DNA of 64,000 nt, from NCBI GenBank assembly GCA_021234155.1, contig JAJEKV010000056.1:8975488-9039487 (forward strand), given 5' to 3'. Each line of letters begins with the position of its first letter. Within the stretch, counting starts at the first letter, position 1. The translations under genes and the position numbers were made by a program. A model generated the notes under the pieces. The model saw only the letters and a program-made list of their open reading frames with translations. It made no database searches and had not been told where the DNA came from. Of the stretch, positions 11,171 through 20,895 are shown in pieces. The stretch comes from Isoetes taiwanensis. Taxonomy: Eukaryota; Streptophyta; Lycopodiopsida; Isoetales; Isoetaceae.

Positions 11171-11253
11171 CAATTCCGGTGTAGCAGGGCAGGCTGGCGG
11201 GAGCGCCGACCGGTTGCTGGCAGTAGCCAGCCTGCCCTGCTACACCAGAATCG
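11171..11253. other. Strong perfect-stem hairpin
   Basis: The left arm 11178-11198 (ggtgtagcagggcaggctgg plus c) is the exact reverse complement of 11226-11246. The pairing extends to 11171 and 11253 with two mismatches, giving 28-bp arms and a 27-nt G+C-rich loop. It is much more G+C-rich than its surroundings. It might be a foldback element, a small-RNA precursor or a fused inverted duplication. No terminator role is expected in a plant nucleus. Confidence 0.9.
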
Positions 11254-11930
11254 ACGACCTCGACCATTTCACATCATCAAGGTAAGGAGAAATCTTTGAT
11301 TCTTCAGTTTTTTGCATATGACTATGCTACATTGGTAGTTCATGTAGGCTATGTCTTAAAGTTTAGATTCAGACAAGCTCGGCGATTCTACGGATTTCAG
11401 GTTTCAACAGAGTTCAGGTAAGCTCGGCTATGGCTTGGTGGTCAGGCTTGGAGTTCTGCCGCTATGGCTAGGGCTTGGAAGTTTGCCGGAGTTTTAGCTA
11501 TGGCTGTGGCTTGAAGTTCCGCCGTTTCCTCCTTCCTCGACTGTACACAAGTAAACAAAATAGGGTAATAGGTTGTAACAACTCAGGCAAGAATGCTACA
11601 TCGATTTTCCATTCTTGATTAGAATGGTTGCAACGTGGCAAGCTATTATTGGCTGAAAAACAAGAATCCACACCAACTTACCGTGACGATATTGGAAAGC
11701 TGTGGGGAATTAATCTAGGTCATACAATCGGAGCTCGAAAATACTGCCATGTCAATTTTACCAAATATTTTACAGATTCTATCTGGTCCAACAAATCCCT
11801 GTCCAGCATATTCCAAGGAATTATGACGGCCAAAATTATGGCGGCTATGACGTTCCAGTATAATATACGACCCAAATATGTACATTATACTACCACGTCA
11901 CACATACTTGTCATCATGACAAGTACTAGC
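11254..11930. other. Intergenic with a short degenerate repeat
   Basis: Around 11425-11525 three degenerate units of about 42-45 bp recur ('gctatggct', 'ggcttgga', 'agttctgccg'). The plus-strand open frame 11628-11939 has no family signature. No gene is supported. Confidence 0.45.
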
Positions 11931-12009
11931 GAGACGTAAAGGGTTGCACCTAGGGGGCAACCTCGTAAGTTGTGCATGTTTAATAAACATATACAACTAT
12001 AAACCTCAT

Positions 12010-12069
12010 GCCAAATGGCAAAACCCCATTTGGCCAATGTTAACCTAACCCTAAGGGTTTCTATATAAG
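12010..12069 (+). promoter_or_regulatory. Promoter-like segment with TATA box
   Basis: A clean TATA element, tatataag at 12062-12069, is followed within 40 bp by two AAACCCTAA-type telo-box motifs and an interrupted 'ttagggtttt' at about 12111. This arrangement is common in plant core promoters and LTR promoters. Just upstream, gccaaatgg (12010-12018) and ccatttggc (12026-12034) form a 9-bp stem with a 7-nt loop. What it drives is unclear: see the small exon candidate at 12231. Confidence 0.45.
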
Positions 12070-12230
12070 GGCTTTCCCCTTAAACCCTAAACCCTTCTCC
12101 TTTTCGCAATTAGGGTTTTCCAGAGCCATTCCGGCCAAGCCAAGACCCTAGTTCGCATTGCCAGGCTCTGATCAACCGTCTTTGCACAACAGATCTTCCA
12201 GCAGCAGCAGTCTTCAGCAGGATCAGAGGC

Positions 12231-12270
12231 ATGGACGCATTCCGAGGATCTGGAGCAAGTCAGGCGCCAG
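12231..12270 (+). other. Candidate first coding exon (weak)
   Basis: ATG at 12231 begins MDAFRGSGASQAP and stops at a good donor, caggtaaat, at 12270/12271, about 165 bp downstream of the TATA box. No matching second exon could be found in the next 1.2 kb, so this could be a leader exon of an unrecognised gene or a coincidence inside an LTR-like promoter. It sits in the loop of an imperfect inverted repeat (about 12150-12315). Confidence 0.2.
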
Positions 12271-12299
12271 GTAAATAGTCATTCTGTTGTGCAAAGTCG

Positions 12300-13500
12300 C
12301 CTTTTGGCTTGGCAATGAGCTGGTTTAGCATGTTAGTTCAGCCTTAGAGGCCTTATAGATCCCGAGATCATAAGCTCTAACAAAAGAACCTAACTTTGGA
12401 TGTTTAGGTAGATAGATTAGATGTTATTCTACATTCAGTTCTTTGATGATGATGGTGTTCATTCTATGCTCTCCCGTGTATTGGGAAAGGGGGGTAGGGA
12501 CCCTAAAAGCCTCTGTAGCAGATGTTCCTAGATAGCCTCATTAATTCCCAATTAATGCGGCCCGTGCACAAGAGCCCGCCTGGTTGTGGGTGGAGGGGCT
12601 AGACCGATGGAAAAGGGGGACTTGTTCCAACACTGATTGATCCCTCTGGTGTGTAAAGCCTACCAGGGATCTTAGTGGACTAGGCTTAATGGTTTGCCAC
12701 TGAGTATGGGCAAGGCATGAGCTCGACACCTCTGGGGTGATGCGTCACCTTCCATGAGGTTCAAGTCGAATAAGGGCAGTGGCCCTCTAGCCACCTGTGA
12801 TGAGCATGCATGCCTCTGGAGGGGAGGTGACTCTCCTCCTGCCTCATCGGGACTGGGGAGATACAACCCAGCAATAGCCCTCTTGGCTATGTACCCGGCA
12901 GGCTACGGTCCGGTCCTAATACTTTTCAACCTACTCTGCAAAGTGTGCACGGGAGGGGCGGATGGAGTGGACTACCCAACAGCCATGTTCTTATGCCAGC
13001 CCAATCCATTGCCATGACTCGGTCTGCATTGACTTCTGGAGACCCAAGCCGTCAGTTGATCCCCTATGAGTCTGAGCCCTGGGTAGGATCTCCCTGTTGA
13101 TGCTATTGATGTTGTTGTACATGTAATGCATTGATGTGTTCACCCTTCGAGGTGGGCTTATTGATGTATTGATGTTATGTGCTCATGTTTATTCACGCTT
13201 CCGCAGCTAGGACGGTCCCGAAGGAAGACGGGCAAATGACCCATCCACCCTTCCCTCACTGGCCCAGTTCATGGGATTGGTGTCAGGTGGATGGCCCTTG
13301 CTAGTTTGGCTATCAGGGGGATGAACTCTGCCGTCGGATACGATGGGAACATCGTAGACGAAGTAGGGGACGTCACAGCGGCCAAAGTTTTTCACGGCAA
13401 ATGCCCTCTGCTGCAATTCTAGCTGGAGAAAATTGAAGCATGCAAAACTTCTTTGCTTCATCCTTGATCTTACACATGTTTTCGATGGTCGATTGCAGGA
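12300..13500. other. G+C-rich unassigned block, LTR-like
   Basis: This block is clearly richer in G+C than the rest of the window. Six-frame reading gives open frames on both strands (for example 12754-13017 plus, 13207-13506 minus) that look like composition effects. The composition and the upstream TATA box suggest the leader or LTR of an LTR-retroelement, but there is no second copy, primer site or polymerase here. Status unknown. Confidence 0.3.
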
Positions 13501-13751
13501 GAACATATAGGTAGAACCCAGTCGAAAGGAATGGTGCTTTTCTTTTATATGGGCCGTGCTTGAAAGCTCATGTTTCTATTATTCTTAGACCGATCTTTTG
13601 TGGCTGATTTTGCACAATCTTAAACAAGCAGTTCTTTCTTGCTGGCTTGAATCAAAGGCTTTGGCCCGACAATACAGCACCATAATCCTTCTGTATCGAC
13701 AGTTTCAGGCTGTTTGCATCCTTTTGCTTTGTGGCTTCTACTATTCTGCCT

Positions 13752-13861
13752 GTTTATCTATACCACCAGATAAGCCATATCCGACGCCATAGCTAGAGCT
13801 CAGCTTGCTTATCTGTACCACCGGATAAGCCATATCCGATGCCATAGCTAGAGCTCAGCTG
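13752..13861 (+). repeat. 55-bp tandem duplication
   Basis: 13752-13806 is repeated at 13807-13861 with only a few substitutions. Both contain gataagccatatccga and gccatagctagagctcagct. Non-coding. Confidence 0.9.
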
Positions 13862-14838
13862 GGCCTTTTCTTACCCACCACATATCCAAGCTCCAGGCCA
13901 GCCTGGCGGCCTAATTCAAACCATTCTAGCGGCCCAATTCAAACCATTTCTAGCTGCATAACCAAAACAAAGCCATAGCCATGGCCAGCCATCCCCAATT
14001 CGTAGGCAAAGCAGCAATCGCCGTTGAAGCTCTTCCTCTGATCTAAATTCCACGTGTCAGTTTGTTGCTATTTCAGATTGCGGCGCAGGAACGCGAACAA
14101 AAATTATAAACTGCATTACATAAGAAGGATGATGATCACCTTGTTCTTTTTCTTCTTAGAGCAACGAACTGCACATCAACACCTTGTTTTCGAGGTTTTC
14201 AATCTAAGCAGTTTTAAAAGCTTTTTGAAACATTAACCACCACTCATTAAGAAAGAACTATCGCATCAAATAATGCAACTCATAGTTGTCATACAAATCT
14301 GTAAAAAAACACATGGTTCTTCATAATTATATGCTGGTTTGAACATTGTCTTAAAATCTAGCTTCCTCCTCTTACGACAGGGAAGCAAGTCTGTAAACAA
14401 TATATATTTCTTCACTATTAAATCCTGGCCAGAACAATGCCAACATGTTACATCATGCATACATAACCTGCACCATTTCATTTGTCCCATTACATGTGCA
14501 GCCTCCTATATACTGCAATCCTTTATACATTATATATATACGTTATCATACATCCTCTCCAACAATGTTTTTTCCCCAGGATAACGGAGGAGTCATAAAC
14601 CTGTCTTAACCGTGGCTATAAATACAGAATATTATTCACAAACCTGCGTGTTTACCTCATCTGCATACCACCATTACAACCTTGCATATTTACTTTTGAT
14701 TCATATATTACACCTGCCTTTAGAGCCCCAGTCTAATTTTTGATATAGGGTCATATAGAGGCAGGCCACTAAGTGGTATGCATGTTATCTTCTTGTACTA
14801 TAAACTACATACATCTTCAACTCTTTGCAGAAAAATTC
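13862..14838. other. 3' flank of the NRP gene
   Basis: A+T-rich and without coding signal. The part nearest 14838 should contain the 3' UTR of the minus-strand NRP gene; no single polyadenylation signal can be chosen with confidence. Near 13905-13955 'caattcaaaccat' recurs. Confidence 0.4.
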
Positions 14839-16150
14839 CTAGGCTGATCCATGTTCATTGAATAAGTCAAGTAAAGCCAATGTCTGCAATGTAAAACCAT
14901 TATTTCAGCCAACATTGTGCATCAACCATATACAACAGGGAAAACCAAGGACAAAAGTACCTCAGGAACAGATAACTGTAAACGGAACTTTGGACCATCA
15001 TAATGGTGCAGAACTGGTCGGAAAGCATCTTCTTCCAGTGGTTTGCACAGCTTTCTGATACAAGTGCGGACCTACATAACAGAAGTTGTATTTGCACGCA
15101 AGTGTCAACAATATGTCAAAGAAAGGCACTTAACTGGAAACCACTATAATGCCTTTATTATTTTCAACCAACCTGTGCAGGAAACCTAGATTCGCCTCGG
15201 CATTTTTTATCCTCCCAAGCTGTTGGATCAATATTGGATCCCCCAAAACTAGAAGCCTAATAACAAATATGTGTAAGGTGCAGAGAATAGACCAAGTAAT
15301 GCGAGAGATCAAGGACCGAAAGAGACAGAGCCAACCTCAAAAATCCCATGCAGCTGATGTGTGGTGTAGTTGTATAAGAACAAAGGCAAACCCGGTTGTA
15401 TTGCTCGCACAGAGTCTCGGTATCTTTGTGGAAGGCCTGGTAACAGTTCACATAAGCATCAATAGATAAAACAGGACACGCATGATATAAGAAATTTGGC
15501 AACCAAACACATTTCTATAGGCTATAGAAACCTTCAATCTATTGGCAAAAGTAGTTTAGTTCTTTAACCAAAAGTTAAAACTTACCGAAAAGCTGCCGCT
15601 TGAGGTCTTCTTGCATGGTATCATTGTTGCAGACAAATATGTACCCACCAAGAACTTCATTTCTTGAAAGCATCTCAGAAGGAGGAAGTGTCTTGAAACG
15701 CTTATCAATGCTATTATTGGGTTGGTTCTGCACGGTGTTTTGCTTCTGATCTGAATTTATATGTTTCTGCTCACCAATAGACTGCCTTTGGAGATTGTTA
15801 CGCTTTATTTCCCCAGGATTCCGCTGCTTCATGTCCCCCATATTCCGTGCCTTATTTTCGTACTTTGGTTTCCCTCCAGGATTCATTTGCCACTGCTTAT
15901 TGTCAGACAGATATTCTTTGTTGTAGGACTGATAATCTTTGTTGAAGGATGACATCTCTTTGTTCTGAGACGGCACTTCTTTGTTAAGAGCTGGGAAAGA
16001 CTTGTTGAACGATGGAAACTCCTTGTCATAGAAAGAAAATTCATGAGGCTTATTGTAAGACTGTAAAGTTGCGGCAGCAGCTTTCCACTTCCAATCTACT
16101 ACAGCGTTGTCCTGATCTAAAGTTTGAGCCGGGTTCCAGAAGTTTGCCAT
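14839..16150 (-). CDS. NRP: DCD-domain asparagine-rich protein (NRP type)
   Basis: Spliced coding exons (transcription order): 16150-15586, 15436-15336, 15256-15173, 15071-14961, 14883-14839. All introns are GT-AG. The total is 906 nt, or 301 aa plus TAG. The start MANFWNPAQ is chosen because an acceptor (tttacag at 16155-16161) lies four bases upstream; an upstream in-frame ATG falls inside that intron. Residues 31-87 are a low-complexity region of heptads ending in NK. The middle is rich in N, Q and K. Residues about 165-297 are the DCD (Development and Cell Death) domain, with GGYIFVCNNDTMQEDLKRQL, YRDSVRAIQPGLPLFLYNYT, HQLHGIFE, FGGSNIDPTAWEDKKC, GESRFPAQ and LHHYDGPKFRL all intact. In soybean and Arabidopsis, NRP/DCD proteins relay ER and osmotic stress towards programmed cell death; the same role here is inferred. 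The gene looks functional. Confidence 0.95.
15896..16060 (-). repeat. Coding heptad repeats (…S.NK) in NRP
   Basis: Residues 31-85 include EVPSQNK, EMSSFNK, DYQSYNK and EYLSDNK in register with a 7-residue (21-bp) period, preceded by looser units (FPSFNK, SFPALNK). The DNA repeats a 'ttctttgtt' phrase (plus strand) at 21-bp intervals. Confidence 0.9.
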
Positions 16151-16477
16151 TGAACTGTAAAGCAACAGGATAACTAAGAAGACGGCGACCCCAAGTGTTT
16201 GTAATAAACACTACACAACTACAACCTACATTAACTGTACATTTGAAAGACAAAAACAAAAAACTTACCTTTACAAGCTTATCACACCACACTCTTCCGG
16301 ATTTGCTCGATCTACAAGGTTACAACAGCAAAGATTAACACCGACAGGAAGATCTCAAAAATAGAGGGTTGTATGAAGCGATTTCGCGCATGAACTGATG
16401 AGCTAAAAATAAGAAACCCAATTGAAAAGAGGCAGCTAAGAATGGGTGGACATACCGGAAGGGCGATGGCGCCGGAC
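16151..16477 (-). other. 5' UTR exons and introns of the NRP gene
   Basis: A leader exon at 16311-16269 lies between an acceptor (cttgtag) and a donor (AAAG/gtaagt). It is joined to the start exon, whose UTR part is only 16154-16151. A further exon around 16477-16456, ending CTTCCG/gtatgt, probably lies upstream. The promoter should lie above about 16.49 kb, but no clear TATA box was identified. Confidence 0.6.
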
Positions 16478-16499
16478 CTGCAAGGAAGGGGAGAAGTGG

Positions 16500-17154
16500 A
16501 GATAACAAAGGCTTTAACTGAGGTTAGTTTAGCAGTACGCGTTCCTTTGACTGGCTTTTTCTTTAGTTTCTAGAATGTGTTGGGTTCGAAGATTCCTAAC
16601 ACCCTCATCCCCGACCTCATCGCCTGAGGTCCGGCCGGTAATACTGGGATAGTGATATGACCATTTCTATGCACACACCTCATCGGTCTCACTGCAGCGA
16701 AATTAGTGCAATATAGTAGAAATGAAGAGAAATACCATTCCAAAATACCCAAAAAACTTAAATTCCATACTTGTCATCACTCGCAACTTCTGTTCCTCTT
16801 GGATTACCTGCAAGACAAACCCTAGGGATGGATGTGGTGGAGAAGGGATATGCTTGATATATTCCTTCTGAATCGTGTAAATCAGGGGGAGTAATGAATT
16901 GAAGGTTGAGATCGAAACAGAGCTATGGCCAACTTGAAAGCCGTGTTTGCCAACGAATTTCTATTACCAATTAAATTGTGGGGATTTTATGATTTATTCC
17001 TTTTCCAATTACGCAATTAGATTCTATACAATAGTTGGTTTTAATGGGAGGACACTAGCAATAGTTTCTTCACAATCCTCTCCTTTCTACCGGGCTTGGA
17101 AGATTTAATCAGACATTCAAACTATTATGGCATTTCCATAAAGGCAAATGGAGT
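16500..17154. other. NRP upstream region
   Basis: No coding signal. It should include the NRP promoter on the minus strand. Nothing else recognisable. Confidence 0.35.
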
Positions 17155-17560
17155 TAATTAAATTAAATTAAATTAAATTAAATTCACGCCGTGGAGACCC
17201 TCAGTCCATGGGCGAAACAATACAATCAAAGCGTTTTTAGGCAAATTGTGCCTCCAATTCCTCTGCTATCCGATAGAGCTCAAACAACTCCTTCCGGACT
17301 TCCAATAGTCATAAAGATATGACCCAAGAGTCTTTGGAAGGCATATCTAAAAGAGCTGAAAAGGATCGAACGACAATGCTATGAATATCTCTGATGTCCT
17401 CAAAAGCCGAACACACAAGCAAAGCATGCTGCTCATCTTCCACCAGTGCCTCTTTGCAACAGCGACAGAAACGCAATTCTCTAGGATTTCCTTCTTCACG
17501 TCCTATCTCAATCTCCAATCTATGTGAACTAAAGGCGTGGTGAGCAATTATCATCTTTTC
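17155..17560 (-). mobile_element. LINE 3' end with AATTT-type pentamer tail
   Basis: The minus-strand frame 17554-17309 carries a C-terminal LINE zinc-knuckle block: ELRFCRCCKEALVEDEQHAL then LVCSAF, matching the 'R.C..C....vEDE.H.ll.Cp.f' signature after the RT domain. The element ends about 150 bp on in a pentanucleotide tail, (TTTAA)n in the sense strand (17155-17184), directly preceded by the cccatgg…gggtctcc hairpin motif also found at the ends of the elements at 28.3, 48.6, 58.8 and 59.3 kb. It is 5'-truncated, with no RT left. Confidence 0.75.
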
Positions 17561-18100
17561 TTTTCATTTGGGTTCTTGAAGGTATGATGAAGTTAATAAT
17601 CCCAACCCGAGCAGCTCTTACTTCTTACTTTGCAATTGGGAACGCTACTGTCAAAGTTTTTCAATAGTAGCAAATTAGATGTTCGGAGATCTTGTTTCCC
17701 CTTGGGTTCTTTGGGTGCTATGCTGGATCTTCAAGTTTTCTTTGCATAAAAAATTAGAAAATTATTTTAGTCCTTTTCACGATAGCAATCTGCAATTCTT
17801 ATTACTGCTTCAGTACGATTCTAGCAGTACCAGTGCTTAGATTTGACCCCAATTTGTATGCAGCTTTCCTCTTCTCGCCCTTCTCTCTTGTCCTTTCAAA
17901 TATTTTCGTGTTTTTTAGATTATTCTCGAGGCCTGTTACACCAAGCCCCTGCTCAGATGCCATAGCAACAATAACAATACAGTAATTTTTATGACCACGA
18001 AATTTCCCACGATTTCGTAGCCTTTTTTAGGTAACTTTATGGCTAAAAGATTTTTGGTGGTGATTTAGTAGTGCCACAAAGTTTTCCATCACTATAATTT
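17561..18100. other. Intergenic, no gene recognised
   Basis: A+T-rich and without coding signal or clear repeat until the tandem repeats beginning near 18100. Confidence 0.4.
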
Positions 18101-18461
18101 TCTATTACAGTAACTTCAAAACCATATTTCAAAATATTATACTGAAACCATTTACTTCATCATTACATTGAAACCATGTATCATTATACTGATAATTACA
18201 ATTGAATCCGTGCACAAACCAAAACCATATTTTTCAAAAATAAAAAAAAACATCATTACAGTAAAACCATGTACTTCAAAACCATGTTTCAAAATACTGC
18301 AAAAACATTAAATTGGCAAGAATATATTGGCTGCACATATGTTCACAATTCGAAATTTGTTCACATGATTACAGTGATCACCATTACACTGAAACCATGT
18401 ACTTCAAAACCATCTTTCAAAATACTGTCACAAAATTAGATTGACAAGAACACATTGCCTG
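18100..18461 (+). repeat. Tandem repeats of about 128 bp
   Basis: The blocks 'ccatgtacttcaaaaccat' (18269 and 18397) and 'ttcacaattc' recur at a 128-bp period, with looser 'aaaaccatnttt' sub-repeats from 18100. The last unit is cut by the Copia insertion and continues after it at 25574 (gcacatctgttcacaattc). Confidence 0.8.
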
Positions 18462-18971
18462 TGTAAATGTATCATGCCATATGGGCTATAAAATTGCAGA
18501 CACGTGGATCAAAGGCGGTGCAGAAGTTGTATAAAGCAGACAAAACGGGACAAAGTATGGGCATCCGGAGGTGACGATTACCAATTGAATGGTCTTGAAT
18601 TGTCTTGGTGTAGCGGCCGAATTGGTGGTAGCGGCCATCGTGGTGGTAGTGTGGCGATCGAAAAATATGCGAAGTCCGGATTGAGCTATGGTTGTTTTGT
18701 CGCCGAATCGGCAGACTAGATTGCTGCACGAATTCTCTTTGTTGATGAATCCGACCTGCCTGGCCTTGTGTAAAGCTTACAAGGATCGGTTGTATGTAGA
18801 AGCAGAAGATTTTGTCTCAGAGATCACCGCCCTTTCATGATCTGCCGTTTGCTGTAAGCTTTTACAGTAAGATTTGTTACAGTGGTTTATTACAGTTTAT
18901 TATCTGGGATATTGGCTGTTTTGATTGTCTATAGTGTGTATATGACATCTAGATTGCTTTGATTCTCTATA
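18462..18971 (+). repeat. Copia-1 5' LTR
   Basis: 510 bp, starting tgtaaatgtatcatgcc and ending gattctctata. It matches the 3' LTR except for scattered single changes and one strongly different patch at about 18650-18710. Confidence 0.95.
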
Positions 18972-18972
18972 T

Positions 18973-18985
18973 TGGTATCAGAGCC
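18973..18985 (+). promoter_or_regulatory. Copia-1 primer binding site
   Basis: tggtatcagagcc, complementary to the 3' end of plant initiator tRNA-Met, one base after the 5' LTR. Confidence 0.9.
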
Positions 18986-18995
18986 AACAAAAATT

Positions 18996-19661
18996 ATGAG
19001 TACCAGATTCGGTGCAGCACTTCTTAGTGCTGTAGAAGTGTATACAGGAGGTCCAGGATTCCAGGTATGGAAGGCAAAAATTCAGGAGGTGCTAAATGCA
19101 GAAGGCTTGATGGAGATCGTACAGCCCCCTGAAGGAAAAGATCTGAAAGAGGTGCTGGAGAAGCTCGGAAAGATAAAGATAGCTGAAGGAGACAGTAAGT
19201 CTGCTGGAAGTTCAGGTAAGACAGATGGTGCATTTTCTGAGCAAAAAATTAGAGAAGCTAGAGGAATAATTGCTTGCAAAGTTGGGTCTAGTATTTTGCT
19301 AAGGATGAGAGGATTGAATCCTCAACAGATGTGGACATACTTGATAAACAAATATGAACGAAAATCATCCTCTCAACTAGATGTGCTAGACAGAGAATTG
19401 AGGCAGCTAAAATACAATGATGATGAAAATATTACAGAATTTTTTGCAAGATTACATAATATCTTGGCAGATCTAGATGCAGCAGGTGCAATGCTAAGTG
19501 ATGAATTTCAAGTATTAGCTATAGCTCGAGCCTTTTCGAAATATGAAGTATTGTCCATACTTATTAGATCCACAACTAAAAATCGTGATGAGGCAGAAAG
19601 ACTAGTCAGAACATTAGTAAGGAAGAAGAAAATACTGAGGTGTTGCTTGTTGAAAATTTGA
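18996..19661 (+). pseudogene. Copia-1 gag (capsid part)
   Basis: ATG at 18996 begins MSTRFGAALLSAVEVYTGGP; Copia-2 starts with the same MSTRFGA. The sequence contains the Copia gag (UBN2-like) region: RMRGLNPQQMWTYLINKYER and LDRELRQLKYNDDENITEFF. The frame runs into a stop at 19659-19661 because of a one-base shift near 19625-19640; the continuation is in the next frame (19640 onward). It forms the capsid of virus-like particles. Confidence 0.9.
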
Positions 19662-20284
19662 AAGGGAAGAGTATAAAATCTGTTGGTCCTTGTTTTTACT
19701 GTCATGAGATGGGGCATGTAAAAGCTAATTGTCCTAAATTAAATAAAGAGATGTCTTGTTTTAATTGTGGTGGAATGGGACATTTCTCAACAAACTGTTC
19801 AAGCCCCAAGAACTATAATAGGGGGAGAGGAAGATGGAACGTTGAAAGGGGAAGTTCTTCAAGGGGAAGAAGAACATCGTCAAGAGGAAGAGGAAGAAGA
19901 AGTGCAGCCGGAGTCAATATTGCTCAAGAAATCATCAGTGAGCAGAGTACTGTAGCCGAAAAGGAGCAAGATGATCAAGAGGTAAAACCATTTGCCTTGT
20001 CAACTTGCGAAGTGAATAAATATAGTGCTAATCATGAAGCTGATGAATTTATAGTTGATAGTGGAGCTGAACGATCAGTAGTTAACTCTACTGATTATCT
20101 GGCTGATGTTTGCTCGAGTAAATATTTGAGTCATGTACAGTTAGGAAATGGAGATCTGCAGAAAGTAATGGGCAAAGGGATGTTGCAGTTATTTGATCTC
20201 CATGGAAATAGCGTGGATGTTGCTAATGTTTTATGTGTTCCGGGACTGCATAAAAATCTTATATCTGTTAATTGGTGGATTTAG
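19640..20284 (+). pseudogene. Copia-1 nucleocapsid and protease
   Basis: Two CCHC zinc knuckles, CFYCHEMGHVKANC and CFNCGGMGHFSTNC, are followed by an R/G/S-rich linker (RGRGRWN..RGSSSRGRR) and the aspartic protease active site FIVDSGAERSVVNS (D-S-G). The frame ends at a TAG created by a second one-base shift near 20265; integrase continues in the neighbouring frame. Confidence 0.9.
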
Positions 20285-20895
20285 GATATGAGATTAGATT
20301 TAACAAAAAGGGCTGTAAGGTTTTACTTGATGATAAATTAATGTTCTTTGCAAAGCGTGTAGGCAATCTGTTCCAGTTATCAAATAAAGTCCTCAAAAGC
20401 ATAAATGTGTTGTCAGTGACTAAATCGTCAACTTGGCACCATAGGCTTGCTCATACACATATGAATAATATTAAGTACATGATAAGAAATGGACTTATCC
20501 ATGGGGAAGATGATACAGATGGGAAATTTATCTGTCCAGGGTGTATGTTAGGAAAGTTGACTAAGTTGCATTTTAGCAGATCAAAGAAAAGAGCGAAGGG
20601 TCCTCTCGATCTAGTGCATTCTGATCTCTGTGGGCCATTGAATGTGCAAGGAAAAACAGGTAAAAGGTATTATATATCTTTTATTGATGACTTTAGTAGA
20701 ATGGGAAAGTGCTATTTGTTATCAACAAAAGATAAAGCTCTAGATGCATTTAAGCTATACGTAAGTGAAATGGAAAGGCAGACAGGTCGTAAACTTAGAT
20801 GCATTAGAACAGATAGAGGCGGGGAATATCTTTCAAGAAGTTTTAGGTTTTTTTGTCTTGAGCGTGGAATATGTAGCATAATAACAGGGGGTTAC
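20272..20895 (+). pseudogene. Copia-1 integrase, N-terminal part
   Basis: The gag-pre-integrase motif WHHRLAHTHMNN and C..C pair (CPGCMLGK) are followed by catalytic-core blocks HSDLCGPLNVQGKTG, FIDDFSRM and IRTDRGGEYLS, which carry two of the D,D,E acidic residues. The reading is cut just after CLERGI by the nested insertion at 20896. Confidence 0.92.

Noticed and set aside
12541-13506. Several open frames on both strands in the G+C-rich block
   Set aside because: High G+C lengthens chance frames; the translations show no domain and conflict on both strands.
15149-15502. Plus- and minus-strand frames over the NRP introns
   Set aside because: They run across verified exon-intron borders of the NRP gene; the spliced model explains the sequence better.
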